Positions 36,305 to 54,222 of a stretch of DNA of 64,000 nt are shown here, in pieces. A program made the translations under genes and the position numbers. The notes under the pieces are model-generated. The model saw only the letters and a list, made by a program, of their open reading frames with translations. It was not told the DNA's origin and searched no databases. The number at the start of each line of letters is the position of its first letter. Within the stretch, counting starts at the first letter, position 1. Source of the DNA: Pseudomonas panipatensis. GTDB taxonomy: Bacteria > Pseudomonadota > Gammaproteobacteria > Pseudomonadales > Pseudomonadaceae. The stretch lies in assembly GCF_900099785.1 (NCBI RefSeq), contig NZ_FNDS01000004.1, positions 424,102 to 488,101 on the forward strand. Direction: 5' to 3'.

Positions 36305-37350
36305 GGGTTTTCCGTCTGCCCTGCCGGTACAAGTTCGACGAGCTCGCGCACGACGACGGTGGCGAAGCAGCCTGCCGGCAGGACGAATTCCAGTTGCAGA
36401 ATGTCAGGGGCGGGATAATGCCATGCCAGCCCCTGGATGGGGAGGCGCAGAATGCGCCGTTCGTGCGCCAGGTCCGCACCACCCAACCACTGGCACAGGG
36501 CCAGCTCATCCGCCTGCAGGGCGCCTTCGATTACCGCCGCGGCGCCGCCCACTGGCGAATCGCCCTTGCCCCACAGCGGGCCGGTGGGATGCACGTCCAG
36601 AGCGTCCAGCCGCGGGTCGGCACATTCCGCCTCGCCGGCAGGAAAGAAGCTACGGCTGTCGGAGAAGGCCAACAGATCGCCGACCTGTGCCCTGTTCCAG
36701 CTGCCGTCGGCCACCCGCGCCGCCAGCACGCGATTGAACAGGTAGCTGCGCGCCGTCGACAGCAGGCGCGAACGCAGGTTGCGCTGCCCTGGAAGAATGT
36801 TGCGCTCGGCGCAACTGCGGGCGTCCACCAGGTTGCCCCCGGCATGACCGAAGCGCTGAGTGCCGAAATAATTGGGCACGCCTTGGGCGGCGATGCGTTG
36901 CAGGCGCTGCTCCAGCGCCGCGCTGTCGGCGCGCAACTGCGTCAGGCGCAGGGTGAAGCCGTTGGCGGAATGGGCGCCACGCTGCAGCTTGCGGCTGTGG
37001 CGAGTGCGCTTGAGCACACGCAGACTGCCGTCCTCGGCAGCCGCCAAGTCAGGATCGGCCTTGCCCGGCAGGTGCAGGCTGAACCACTGGCGAGTCAGCG
37101 CCTGGCGATCCTTGAGTCCGGCGTAGCTGATCATCTTCATCGGCACGCCAGCGGCGCGCGCCAGGCGACGGGCGGCCTCCTCGGTGTTCAGGTCGCGCTT
37201 CTCGACCCACAGCCAGAGGTGCTCGCCTTCGCCACTGAGGGGAATGTCCAGCACTTCGTCGACCTGGAAATCTTCCGCCACCGCCTTGAGCACCGCGCTA
37301 CCGCAAGGCTCGCCATGGGCGCGGGGACCCAGCAGCTCCAGCTCGGTCAT
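36292..37350 (-). CDS. truD: tRNA pseudouridine(13) synthase
   Basis: A 352-residue protein. The catalytic Asp is in [16 protein letters not shown] near residue 80. The motifs [14 protein letters not shown] and the TRUD insertion (about 150-300) follow. It makes pseudouridine 13 in tRNA-Glu and others. The start overlaps the ispF stop (ATGA at 37350-37347), so it is coupled to ispF. Confidence 0.95.
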   Translation of the reverse strand: MTELELLGPRAHGEPCGSAVLKAVAEDFQVDEVLDIPLSGEGEHLWLWVEKRDLNTEEAARRLARAAGVPMKMISYAGLKDRQALTRQWFSLHLPGKADPDLAAAEDGSLRVLKRTRHSRKLQRGAHSANGFTLRLTQLRADSAALEQRLQRIAAQGVPNYFGTQRFGHAGGNLVDARSCAERNILPGQRNLRSRLLSTARSYLFNRVLAARVADGSWNRAQVGDLLAFSDSRSFFPAGEAECADPRLDALDVHPTGPLWGKGDSPVGGAAAVIEGALQADELALCQWLGGADLAHERRILRLPIQGLAWHYPAPDILQLEFVLPAGCFATVVVRELVELVPAGQTENPCAY

Positions 37351-37820
37351 GGGCGAACCAGCAGGGCCACGGCGTGTACCGCGATACCCTCTTCACGACC
37401 GGTGAAACCGAGTTTCTCGGTGGTAGTGGCCTTGACGTTGACCTGATCGAGTTCGACCTGCAGGTCGGCGGCGATATGGCCGCGCATGCGGTCGATGTGC
37501 GGCGCCATCTTCGGTGCCTGCGCGACGATGGTGGCGTCGACGTTGCCGACTTGCCAGCCCTTGGCCTGAACCAGCGCGACCACATGGCGCAGCAGCGCGC
37601 GACTGTCGGCGCCCTTGAACTGCGGGTCGGTATCCGGGAAGTGCCGGCCGATATCGCCCAGCGCACAGGCGCCAAGCAACGCGTCGGCCAGGGCATGCAG
37701 CAGCACGTCGCCATCGGAATGGGCGACCAGCCCGAATGTGTGGGGAATGCGCACGCCGCCGAGGGTGATGAAGTCGCCCTCGCCGAAGCGGTGTACGTCG
37801 TAGCCGTGGCCGATACGCAT
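37347..37820 (-). CDS. ispF: 2-C-methyl-D-erythritol 2,4-cyclodiphosphate synthase
   Basis: A 157-residue MEP-pathway enzyme, the usual length when started at 37820 ([12 protein letters not shown]). Metal ligands Asp8, His10 and His42 are in GYDVH and [11 protein letters not shown]. It cyclises CDP-methylerythritol 2-phosphate on the way to isoprenoids; ispD and dxr are elsewhere in this window. A terminator-like hairpin ends only about 8 bases before the ATG, and the best ribosome-binding core (AGGG) is inside its stem. Confidence 0.96.
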   Translation of the reverse strand: MRIGHGYDVHRFGEGDFITLGGVRIPHTFGLVAHSDGDVLLHALADALLGACALGDIGRHFPDTDPQFKGADSRALLRHVVALVQAKGWQVGNVDATIVAQAPKMAPHIDRMRGHIAADLQVELDQVNVKATTTEKLGFTGREEGIAVHAVALLVRP

Positions 37821-37850
37821 AAGAAAACGCCCTGAGTCAGTCAGGGCGTC
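37821..37850 (-). terminator. Terminator-like hairpin directly upstream of ispF
   Basis: On the minus strand CGCCCTGA (37848-37841), loop CTGAC, TCAGGGCG (37835-37828), then TTTTCTT running to the ispF ATG. It probably ends the fghA transcript and also covers the ispF ribosome-binding site. Confidence 0.75.
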
Positions 37851-37879
37851 GATTCTACCGGAAAGGCGCAAGGCCAGCT

Positions 37880-38737
37880 TCACACGGGAGCGCAGAGAAC
37901 GCGCGCATGGTGCCGCAGATGGTCCTCGATGAAACTGGCGATGAAATAGTAGCTGTGGTCGTAACCTGGCTGTAGACGCAACGTCAGCGGGTGTCCCGCC
38001 GCTTCCGCGGCCTGGCGCAGCGCTTCCGGCTTGAGCTGGTTGACCAGGAAGTCGTCGCGCTCGCCCTGGTCGACCAGGATCGGCAAACGCTCACTAGCCT
38101 TGGCCAGCAACGCGCAGGCATCCCATTCCGCCCAGGCCTGCCGATCCTCGCCGAGGTAGCGGCTGAAGGCTTTCTGTCCCCAGGGGCAGTCGCTCGGCTG
38201 GCTGATCGGCGCGAACGCCGACAGCGACTGGTAGCGTCCGGGGTTGCGCAAGGCGCAGACCAGGGCGCCATGGCCGCCCATGGAATGGCCGCTGATGCCA
38301 CGCCGCGAAGACACCGGGAAGTTCGCTTCGATCAGCGCCGGCAGTTCGTGCACCACATAGTCGTGCATGCGGTAATGCCGCGCCCAGGGCGCCTGGGTGG
38401 CGTTGAGGTAGAAGCCTGCGCCCAGTCCGAAGTCCCAGGCACCGTCCGGATCACCCGGCACATCGGCGCCGCGCGGGCTGGTATCCGGCGCCACCAGCAC
38501 CAGCCCCAACTCGGCGGCCATGCGCTGGGCGCCGGCCTTCTGCATGAAGTTCTCGTCGGTGCAGGTCAGCCCGGAAAGCCAGTAGAGCACCGGCAGCCCG
38601 GCTTCGGGCTCGGCCTGTGGCGGCAGATAAACGGCGAAGACCATGTCGCAGCCCAGCACCTGGGAGCGATGGCGATAACGCTGGTGCCAGCCGCCGAAGG
38701 TCTTCTGGCTGCTGATCAATTCGATGGAGTCCGTCAT
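37880..38737 (-). CDS. fghA: S-formylglutathione hydrolase
   Basis: A 285-residue esterase-D family enzyme. The nucleophile is in GHSMGGHGA near residue 148; the family opening [18 protein letters not shown] and [12 protein letters not shown] are intact, and the His is in GYDHSYYF. It hydrolyses S-formylglutathione to formate and glutathione, the second step of formaldehyde removal. The start at 38737 has AGGAGGG 6 bases upstream. The first enzyme gene, adhC, ends 48 bases upstream. Confidence 0.95.
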   Translation of the reverse strand: MTDSIELISSQKTFGGWHQRYRHRSQVLGCDMVFAVYLPPQAEPEAGLPVLYWLSGLTCTDENFMQKAGAQRMAAELGLVLVAPDTSPRGADVPGDPDGAWDFGLGAGFYLNATQAPWARHYRMHDYVVHELPALIEANFPVSSRRGISGHSMGGHGALVCALRNPGRYQSLSAFAPISQPSDCPWGQKAFSRYLGEDRQAWAEWDACALLAKASERLPILVDQGERDDFLVNQLKPEALRQAAEAAGHPLTLRLQPGYDHSYYFIASFIEDHLRHHARVLCAPV

Positions 38738-38785
38738 GGAACCCTCCTGTGAGGCCGGGGCGCCCATGGCGCCCCGCTGGTTCGA

Positions 38786-40089
<1,304 letters not shown>

Positions 40090-40106
40090 ATTCAGGGACA
40101 ATCCAG

Positions 40107-40997
40107 ATGAATCGCTGGGAAGGCCTCGACGAATTCGTCGCGGTGGCGGAAACCGGGCAGTTCACCGCTGCCGCCGAACGCCTGGGCGTCTCCTCCTCGC
40201 ATATCAGCCGGCAGATCGCCCGCCTGGAAGAACGCCTGCAGACCCGCCTGCTCTACCGCAGCACCCGTCGCGTGTCGCTGAGCGAAGCCGGGCAGACCTT
40301 CCTGCAGCACTGCCAGCGTTTGCAGGACGCCCGCGACGAAGCGCTGCGCGCGGTCAGCGACCTCTCCGCCGAACCCAAGGGCCTGCTGCGCATGACCTGC
40401 GCGGTGGCCTATGGCGAGCGCTTCGTGGTGCCCTTGGTGAACGCCTTCATGGCCGACTACCCGCAGTTGCGCGTCGACATCGAACTGTCCAACCGCCAGC
40501 TCGATCTGCTGCACGAGGGCTTCGACCTGGCCATCCGTCTCGGCCGGCTGAGCGACTCGCGCCTCGTCGCTACGCGCCTGGCGCCGCGCGTCATGTACCT
40601 CTGCGCCACCCCGGATTACCTGCAACGGCACGCCGCCCCGAACTCGCCCGCGGACCTCGCGCAGCACAACTGCCTGGTCGGCAGTAGCGACGTCTGGAGC
40701 TTTCTCGAGGACGGCCGCGAAACGCAGCACCGGGTCCAGGGCAACTGGCGCTGCAATAGCGGCCAGGCGGTGCTGGACGCCGCGTTGCGGGGCTTCGGAC
40801 TCTGCCAGCTACCGGACTATTACGTGCTCGAACATCTGCACAGCGGCCGCCTGGTCTCCCTGCTGGAGCGACACCAACCGCCGAATACCGCGGTCTGGGC
40901 GCTGTATCCGCAGCAACGGCACCTGTCGCCCAAGGTTCGGCAATTGGTGGATTTCCTCAAGGACGGTCTGCAAAGGGCACATCCCGGCTTGTCCTGA
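40107..40997 (+). CDS. gfnR: LysR-family regulator of formaldehyde detoxification
   Basis: A 296-residue LysR protein. The winged HTH covers the first ~65 residues (LDEFVAVAETGQFTAAAERL then SSHISRQIARLEERL), followed by the effector domain. In P. aeruginosa GfnR (PA3630) activates the divergent adhC-fghA operon in response to formaldehyde; the same layout is seen here. It follows a strong dyad that could be its operator. Confidence 0.9.
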   Translation: MNRWEGLDEFVAVAETGQFTAAAERLGVSSSHISRQIARLEERLQTRLLYRSTRRVSLSEAGQTFLQHCQRLQDARDEALRAVSDLSAEPKGLLRMTCAVAYGERFVVPLVNAFMADYPQLRVDIELSNRQLDLLHEGFDLAIRLGRLSDSRLVATRLAPRVMYLCATPDYLQRHAAPNSPADLAQHNCLVGSSDVWSFLEDGRETQHRVQGNWRCNSGQAVLDAALRGFGLCQLPDYYVLEHLHSGRLVSLLERHQPPNTAVWALYPQQRHLSPKVRQLVDFLKDGLQRAHPGLS

Positions 40998-41066
40998 GGC
41001 AGCATTGCGTCATATCGCCCGGTTAGAATCAGCGGCCACGCCCCGCCCTCGTCAAGGATGCCTGCC

Positions 41067-42305
41067 ATGTCCGTCTTCTCCAGCTTCCGAGAACGCTATC
41101 TGCTGCGCTTCTGGTCGCCGCTGCCGACCCTGGTGGCGCTCGGCGTCGCCTCGGCCTACTACTTCGCCCTGACGGGCACCTTCTGGGCGGTCACCGGCGA
41201 ATTCACCCGCTGGGGCGGCCATGTCCTGTCCTGGTTCGGCCTGCAGCCGCAGGAATGGAGCTACTTCAAGATCATTGGCCTACAGGGCACGCCACTGGAT
41301 CGCATCGACGGGGTGATGATCATCGGCATGTTCCTCGGCGCGCTCGGTTGTGCGCTCTGGGCCGGCAACGTCGCGCTGCGCTGGCCGACCAGCCGACGCC
41401 GTCTGTTGCAGGGGCTGATCGGCGGGATCATCGCCGGCTTCGGCGCCCGCCTGGCCATGGGCTGCAACCTGGCGGCGTTCTTCACCGGCATCCCGATGTT
41501 CTCGCTGCATGCCTGGGCCTTCATGCTGTCCACCGTGATCGGCGCCTGGATCGGGGTGAAGCTGAGCCTGCTGCCCTTTCTGCGCATCCCACTGAAGATC
41601 ACCGGCAAGGCCGCCCAGCTACCGGCCCCGGAAGCGCTGGCGCGCCGCGCGCGCCAGCAGTGGCGCCTGGGGCTGCTGGTCCTGGCGCTCGCCGTGGCCT
41701 TCGCCGCCTGGCGTTTCGACGTGTCGCTGGTACTGGGCATGGCCACGCTGTTCGGTCTGCTCTTCGGCGGCCTGATCGAACGCGCGCAGATCTGCTTCAC
41801 CAGTGCCGCCCGCGACCTCTGGACCACCGGGCGGACCCAGGCGGCCTTCGGCATCCTGCTGGGCATGGCCGCGGCCTGTATCGGAACCTTCGCCGCCATC
41901 CGCCTGGGGGTGTCGCCCAAGGTGTTCTGGATGGGCCCCAACGCGGTGATCGGTGGCGTTCTCTTCGGTATCGGCATCGTACTCGCCGGTGGCTGTGAAA
42001 CCGGCTGGATGTACCGCGCCATGGAGGGCCAGGTGCACTTCTGGGTGGTCGGCGTCGGCAACGTCATCGGCGGCACCCTGGTGGCGGTTTTCTGGGACTC
42101 GCTCGGCGGCCTGCTCGCCCTGCCCTACCCCAAACTCAACCTGCTGCAGAGCTTCGGCCCCGGCGGCGGCCTGTTACTGACCTTCGCCGGCCTGGGCTTG
42201 TGCATGCTGCTGGTACAGCTCAACGCAAACCGTTTCACTCGTTCGAGGAATCGCACCGATGTCCGCCAAGAAAACCCCGACGCTGTCCCTGGACCTGCGC
42301 GGTGA
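41067..42305 (+). CDS. yedE: YeeE/YedE-family membrane transporter
   Basis: A 412-residue protein with about ten membrane segments. Conserved cysteines lie in the typical loops: LAMGCNLAAFF (C133), AQICFTSA (C243) and LAGGCETGWMYRA (C310). The E. coli relative TsuA (YeeE) takes up thiosulfate through such cysteines; YedE forms have been linked to selenium or other sulfur compounds. The cargo here is unknown. AAGG precedes ATG 41067; an ATG three codons earlier is the alternative. Its last 47 bases overlap yedF, a TusA-like partner. Confidence 0.85.
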   Translation: MSVFSSFRERYLLRFWSPLPTLVALGVASAYYFALTGTFWAVTGEFTRWGGHVLSWFGLQPQEWSYFKIIGLQGTPLDRIDGVMIIGMFLGALGCALWAGNVALRWPTSRRRLLQGLIGGIIAGFGARLAMGCNLAAFFTGIPMFSLHAWAFMLSTVIGAWIGVKLSLLPFLRIPLKITGKAAQLPAPEALARRARQQWRLGLLVLALAVAFAAWRFDVSLVLGMATLFGLLFGGLIERAQICFTSAARDLWTTGRTQAAFGILLGMAAACIGTFAAIRLGVSPKVFWMGPNAVIGGVLFGIGIVLAGGCETGWMYRAMEGQVHFWVVGVGNVIGGTLVAVFWDSLGGLLALPYPKLNLLQSFGPGGGLLLTFAGLGLCMLLVQLNANRFTRSRNRTDVRQENPDAVPGPAR

Positions 42306-42507
42306 GCACTGCCCGTACAACGCTATCGCCACGCTGGAAACCCTGCGCACCATGAAACCAGGCGAGTTACTCGAAGTGGTCACCGACTGCTCGCAGTCGG
42401 TGCATGGCATTCCCGAGGACAGCCAACGCCATGGCTACCACTGCCTGACGGTGGAGCAGCACGGCGCGCTGTTCCGCTTCCTCATCGAGGTGCCGCTGGC
42501 GGGGTGA
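42259..42507 (+). CDS. yedF: TusA/YedF-family sulfurtransferase-like protein
   Basis: An 82-residue protein of the SirA/TusA fold. The active Cys18 is in the family motif CPYNAIATLETL. GAGGA lies about 8 bases before the ATG. The start is 47 bases inside yedE in another frame, so the two are surely cotranscribed. TusA-type proteins receive or pass on persulfide (or selenium); the pairing with YedE suggests that it takes sulfur from the transporter in the cytoplasm. Confidence 0.88.
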   Translation: MSAKKTPTLSLDLRGEHCPYNAIATLETLRTMKPGELLEVVTDCSQSVHGIPEDSQRHGYHCLTVEQHGALFRFLIEVPLAG

Positions 42508-42510
42508 CGG

Positions 42511-43068
42511 CTATGGGGCTGCGCGACCATGGCGGTGGAGGAAATCATGAATACGCCCGGGAAAACGCGAGCTGACCCAGGCGAACCCCAGGTACTTGAG
42601 CAACTTGCCGCCCAGAATGGCGAGGAACACGCCGGGATAGTGCATCGGCGCCATGGACAGAACGATCAGCGATGGCGTTTGCGGCAGCGGCGAGACGGCC
42701 ACCAGGAACAGCGCCAGCAGGCCGTAGCTGTCGGTCCAGTCGATGATGCGGAGCCAGGTCGGATCACTGAGCAGCTCGGGAAACCGCTCATAGAGACTGG
42801 CCCAGCCCATATGGTGGGAGACGATCATCAAGGCCAGGGCGCCGAAGCTGCTGCCGAGCGCGGAAAACACCGCAATGCTGCGCCAGCGACGCGGCACCAG
42901 CAGCACCGCCGGAACCACCACAGAGGTGATCGGATAGGCCGCGAACAGCGTGCCCAGCAGAGCCAGGCCCAGACACAGCCAGGATAGCCGCCAACCCGTG
43001 CCGGCCCAGCGCAGCGCACTATGCAAGGCACCTTCCAGGCGGGGTAGGAACATCGAAAGACGAGTCAC
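42511..43068 (-). CDS. VTT/DedA-like inner-membrane protein
   Basis: A 185-residue membrane protein with four or five helices. The pattern WTDSYGLLALFLVAVSPLPQTPSLIVL and GGKLLKYLGFAW resembles the YqaA/VTT family, whose relatives act as lipid scramblases or flippases. No function is known for this one. It starts 9 bases after the ispD stop and ends the eno-ftsB-ispD run. It converges on yedF with a gap of only three bases. Confidence 0.75.
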   Translation of the reverse strand: MTRLSMFLPRLEGALHSALRWAGTGWRLSWLCLGLALLGTLFAAYPITSVVVPAVLLVPRRWRSIAVFSALGSSFGALALMIVSHHMGWASLYERFPELLSDPTWLRIIDWTDSYGLLALFLVAVSPLPQTPSLIVLSMAPMHYPGVFLAILGGKLLKYLGFAWVSSRFPGRIHDFLHRHGRAAP

Positions 43069-43077
43069 CGGCCAGAC

Positions 43078-43791
43078 TCAGTGAGCAGAGAAGGCCCGCT
43101 GCAAGCGCAGCAGGTCTTCCGGCGTCGTAACCTTCAGGTTGTCCGCGCGGCCCTCGATCATCCGCGGCGCGAACCCCGCCCACTCCATCGCCGACGCCTC
43201 GTCGGTGATGGCCGCGTCGGCCACCAGCGCATCGGCCAGGGCACGGTGCAAGGCTCCCAGGCGGAACATCTGAGGCGTATAGGCCAGCCAGACCACACGG
43301 CGATCCACCGTTTCCTCGATCCGGCCATCGGCGCCGACACGCTTGAGGGTGTCCCGAGCCGGCACGCCAAGCAGGCCGCCCACCGGGTCCAGCGCCAGTT
43401 CCGCGAGCAGATGATCGAGATCGCCGCGGCTCAGGTTCGGGCGCGCCGCATCATGCACCAGCACCCAGTCGTCGCTGGCGGCGCCCAGTTCGTTCAAGCG
43501 CAGCAGACCGCTGAGCACCGAGTCGGCGCGCTCCTTGCCGCCCTCGGCACGCTGGATGCGTGGGTCGCTGGCACAGGACAGGGATGGCCACCAGGGATCG
43601 TCGGTGGCCAGGCAAACCACCAGCCCCTTGAGGCCGGGATGCCCGAGGAAACAATCGAGGGTGCGTTCGAGGATGCTGCGACCGGCGAGATCGAGGTACT
43701 GCTTGGGACGGTCGGCGCGCATCCGGGAACCGATGCCGGCGGCCGGGATCACGACCCAGAAAGCAGGGGTACTTGGGGAGGAAGAACTCAT
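43078..43791 (-). CDS. ispD: 2-C-methyl-D-erythritol 4-phosphate cytidylyltransferase
   Basis: A 237-residue nucleotidyltransferase. The CTP loop is PAAGIGSRMRADRPKQYL near residue 15, and HDAARPNLSRGDL and TPQMFRLGALHRAL follow. It makes CDP-methylerythritol in the MEP pathway. The start overlaps the ftsB stop by 4 bases, the ftsB-ispD pairing common in gammaproteobacteria. Confidence 0.96.
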   Translation of the reverse strand: MSSSSPSTPAFWVVIPAAGIGSRMRADRPKQYLDLAGRSILERTLDCFLGHPGLKGLVVCLATDDPWWPSLSCASDPRIQRAEGGKERADSVLSGLLRLNELGAASDDWVLVHDAARPNLSRGDLDHLLAELALDPVGGLLGVPARDTLKRVGADGRIEETVDRRVVWLAYTPQMFRLGALHRALADALVADAAITDEASAMEWAGFAPRMIEGRADNLKVTTPEDLLRLQRAFSAH

Positions 43792-44081
43792 TGCGCCAAC
43801 TGGTAGAGGGTTTCCTTGTCCTTGACCATGCCGAGTTCGTGGCGGGCACGTTCCTCGACGGTCTCGGTACCTTTCTTCAGTTCGGCCACTTCGGCCTCGA
43901 GGATACGATTGCGCTCGAGCAGTCGCTCGTTCTCACCCTGCTGATCGGCGATCTGCTTCTGCAGCTCGCGCACCTGCGCCAGGCTGCCTTCGCCCACCCA
44001 CAGGCGATATTGCAGCCCCGCCAGCGCGAGGAGCAGCACGAGAAACAGCCAGTAAGGACTACGCAGGCGACTTAGGCGCAA
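43788..44081 (-). CDS. ftsB: Cell division protein FtsB
   Basis: A 97-residue bitopic protein from the TTG at 44081, with GGAG 7 bases upstream. An ATG at 44126 would add 15 residues and run through a hairpin, which is less likely. A single membrane helix (SPYWLFLVLLLALAGLQYRL) is followed by a leucine-rich coiled coil (about 30-70) and a C-terminal tail. FtsB with FtsL and FtsQ links the divisome to septal wall synthesis. Confidence 0.92.
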   Translation of the reverse strand: MRLSRLRSPYWLFLVLLLALAGLQYRLWVGEGSLAQVRELQKQIADQQGENERLLERNRILEAEVAELKKGTETVEERARHELGMVKDKETLYQLAQ

Positions 44082-44099
44082 TTCAAGGCTCCATACGCG

Positions 44100-44123
44100 A
44101 AGGGGTGGCTCCTGCCACCCCTT
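44100..44123. repeat. Perfect inverted repeat between eno and ftsB
   Basis: AAGGGGTGGC (44100-44109), four bases, GCCACCCCTT (44114-44123). No T tract follows in the direction of transcription. It may trim or stabilise the eno 3' end or attenuate ftsB. Confidence 0.6.
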
Positions 44124-44141
44124 CACCGTACCAGACTAGCG

Positions 44142-47970
<3,829 letters not shown>

Positions 47971-48124
47971 TCAGTGTTTAGGCGGCTCGGCCGCCGGGGA
48001 AGCGAAGAATGGGCCGCGGCCCAAACCGCGGCACATGCCGCGCTCAATAGCGAACTCCCGCTGATTCCGGGGGAATCGGCGGGAGCGGTATAAGACGGGA
48101 GCGTAGTCTACGCGAAAGGGCCTT

Positions 48125-49438
48125 TCAGCTCAAACCCGAGTCATTCGTCGGCGGCTCCCAGTGCAGGCTCCACCCCCCCTCCCCACCCCGTCGAAAGCCT
48201 TGAAGATTGGCGACACCGAGCAGTTCGTCGGCTCGCAGCAGCAGCGGCAGACGGGCGCGGGCAAAGGTTGGCAGCGCAGCCTCGTTGAGCAAACGCTTGA
48301 GATCGCGCCGACCGCGCCCGGCCAGGAGCAACTGCTCGCCACCCTGGCGGTAGGCTACCCGCAGCGGACCGACCGGCGGCTCGCCGCACAGACTCAAGCG
48401 GCCATTGCCGGGCAGCGACAGGGGCTGCCGAGGTTCGGACCAGATCAGCTCGCCCTGCGCCGCCTGGAGCCAGGGACCGGCCAGCCACCAGAGCCGGCCG
48501 GCGCTTCGATGCACTTCGCCGTCGCCCAGGCGCCAAACCGGGGCCGCATCGCCGGACGCATCACGCAGGGCCTGCCAGCCCGCCCAATGGGCGCTATCCG
48601 GCATCCGCGTGTAGGGCGCCAGCCAATGGCGCAGGAGGTTGCGCTGGCGGCTTTCGCTTAACCGTGCCAGCGGTTCGACGGCCAGCGACGGCAAGGGCAA
48701 CCAGGCGTGGCCCGCGGGTGTCGCGGCCGCCTGCAGGTCCAGTTCGGCCAGTTCGGCCAACAGCGTTTCCGCCTCGGCCAGGTGCGCGGCGCTACGCGCA
48801 AGGCTCGCCGCAGCCTGCGGCCAGCGCTCGACGAGCAGCGGCATCACACGCTGGCGCAGGTAGTTGCGGGCGAAGCCGGTATCGACGTTGGACGGGTCTT
48901 CCACCCACAGCAGCCCTTCTTGGCGGGCGTAGTGTTCGAGCTCATCACGGGAGAACGCGAGCAACGGGCGCAGGAGCAACCCGCGCCCCAAGGGACGCGA
49001 CTGCGGCATGCCCGCCAGGCCACGCACCCCGGCACCGCGCAGCAGGCGGAAGAGCAAGGTTTCGGCCTGGTCATCACAGTGCTGGGCGGTGAGCAGGCAG
49101 TCGCCGACAGCGAGGTTGCGTTCGAATGCCGCATAGCGTGCGCAGCGGGCGGCCTGTTCGAGACTGGCACCCGGCTCGACCGCGACCCGCTCGATCAACA
49201 GCGGGATGCCCAACGCCTGACAGAATGCCTGGCAGTGTGCCGGCCAGGCATCGGCGGCAGCCTGCAAGCCATGGTGGACATGAATGGCGGAGATTGCTGG
49301 CAACGTCTCCCGCTGCGCGAGACGTGCGAGCAGGTGCAGGAGGACGCTGGAGTCCAGGCCGCCGGAGAACCCCACCCGCCAGGCCGGAACATGGCGCCAG
49401 GGCGCGAGCGCGGTCAGCAGGCGGGATTCGAGGGACAT
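48125..49438 (-). CDS. tilS: tRNA(Ile)-lysidine synthase
   Basis: A 437-residue protein. The PP-loop is SGGLDSSVLLHLL near residue 24, and the ATP-binding fold ends near 210 with DPSNVDTGFARNYLR. The TilS substrate-binding and C-terminal domains follow. It changes C34 of tRNA-Ile(CAU) to lysidine so that it reads AUA; it is essential in most bacteria. It lies 82 bases after accA on the same strand. Confidence 0.95.
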   Translation of the reverse strand: MSLESRLLTALAPWRHVPAWRVGFSGGLDSSVLLHLLARLAQRETLPAISAIHVHHGLQAAADAWPAHCQAFCQALGIPLLIERVAVEPGASLEQAARCARYAAFERNLAVGDCLLTAQHCDDQAETLLFRLLRGAGVRGLAGMPQSRPLGRGLLLRPLLAFSRDELEHYARQEGLLWVEDPSNVDTGFARNYLRQRVMPLLVERWPQAAASLARSAAHLAEAETLLAELAELDLQAAATPAGHAWLPLPSLAVEPLARLSESRQRNLLRHWLAPYTRMPDSAHWAGWQALRDASGDAAPVWRLGDGEVHRSAGRLWWLAGPWLQAAQGELIWSEPRQPLSLPGNGRLSLCGEPPVGPLRVAYRQGGEQLLLAGRGRRDLKRLLNEAALPTFARARLPLLLRADELLGVANLQGFRRGGEGGWSLHWEPPTNDSGLS

Positions 49439-49520
49439 GGGGAAAACCTCAAGCGGCGCGCTGCAAGCACTGAACGAAAAGGACTTGCAGCTTACCGCTT
49501 GCGGCCGGGCGCTGGCGAAC

Positions 49521-50471
49521 TCAGGCGATGCCGTAGCTCATCAGGCGCTCGTAGCGACGCGCCAGCAGCGCTTCGACGCTCAGCCCCTTGAGCATGGCCA
49601 GTTGGGCCGTCAGGGCCTTGCGAATGTTCTGCGCCGCCAGCGCCGGATCGCGGTGAGCGCTGCCCAGGGGTTCCGGGATCACGGTATCGACGATGCCCAG
49701 GTCCTTCAGGCGCGCCGCGGTGATGCCCATGGCCTCGGCGGCATCGGGAGCCTTCTCGGCGGTACGCCAGAGAATGGAGGCGCAGCCTTCCGGGGAGATC
49801 ACTGCGTAGGTGGAGTACTGCAGCATGTTCAGGTTGTCGCAGACGCCAATGGCCAGCGCGCCGCCGGAACCGCCTTCACCGATCACGGTAGCGATGATCG
49901 GCGTCTTCAGGCGCGCCATGACGCGCAGGTTCCAGGCGATGGCTTCGCTCTGACCGCGCTCTTCGGCGTCGATCCCCGGATAGGCGCCGGGGGTGTCGAT
50001 GAAGGTCAGGATCGGCATCTTGAAGCGCTCGGCCATTTCCATCAGGCGGCAGGCCTTGCGGTAACCTTCCGGGCGCGGCATGCCGAAGTTGCGGCGCACT
50101 TTCTCGCGCACTTCGCGGCCTTTCTGATGGCCGATGACCATGACCGGCTGGTCGTCCAGACGCGCCACGCCACCGACGATGGCGGCGTCATCGGCGAAAT
50201 GACGGTCGCCGTGCAGCTCTTCGAACTCGGTGAAGAGGTGCTCGATGTAGTCGAGGGTATAGGGGCGGCGTGGATGACGGGCGAGCTGGGCGATCTGCCA
50301 GCTGCTCAGGTTGCCGAAGATGTTCTCGGTCAGCGCCCGGCTCTTGTCTTCCAGGCGGGAGATCTCATCGCTGATATTGATCGAGTTGTCGTTTCCGACC
50401 AGACGCAGCTCTTCGATCTTGGCTTGCATGTCGGCGATCGGCTGTTCGAAATCGAGGAAGTTCGGGTTCAT
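49521..50471 (-). CDS. accA: Acetyl-CoA carboxylase carboxyltransferase, alpha subunit
   Basis: A 316-residue subunit. The N-terminus is [18 protein letters not shown] (coiled coil), then the crotonase-like core with [19 protein letters not shown] and [12 protein letters not shown]. With AccD it transfers carboxyl from biotin to acetyl-CoA, the first step of fatty-acid synthesis. The place downstream of dnaE is typical of Pseudomonas. Confidence 0.97.
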   Translation of the reverse strand: MNPNFLDFEQPIADMQAKIEELRLVGNDNSINISDEISRLEDKSRALTENIFGNLSSWQIAQLARHPRRPYTLDYIEHLFTEFEELHGDRHFADDAAIVGGVARLDDQPVMVIGHQKGREVREKVRRNFGMPRPEGYRKACRLMEMAERFKMPILTFIDTPGAYPGIDAEERGQSEAIAWNLRVMARLKTPIIATVIGEGGSGGALAIGVCDNLNMLQYSTYAVISPEGCASILWRTAEKAPDAAEAMGITAARLKDLGIVDTVIPEPLGSAHRDPALAAQNIRKALTAQLAMLKGLSVEALLARRYERLMSYGIA

Positions 50472-50587
50472 GGGCTATCCGTCGTGCTGATGGCGGCTGG
50501 GCCTGGTCCGTGTGGCGCCCTACCTTACGGCATCGGGCGCTCAGGGTCGAGACTGGCGGGTGGGCGGCGTTTTGCCGCCCGACCACG

Positions 50588-54115
<3,528 letters not shown>

Positions 54116-54222
54116 GGGGGTCCTATGCAACGCGAAAACGATAATCGGCGGATTGTACCGAGGCGTATCGCAAAGCTACAGGCTTCAAATCGCCAGCGTC
54201 GGCGACAGGCGCCGGGAGGCCC

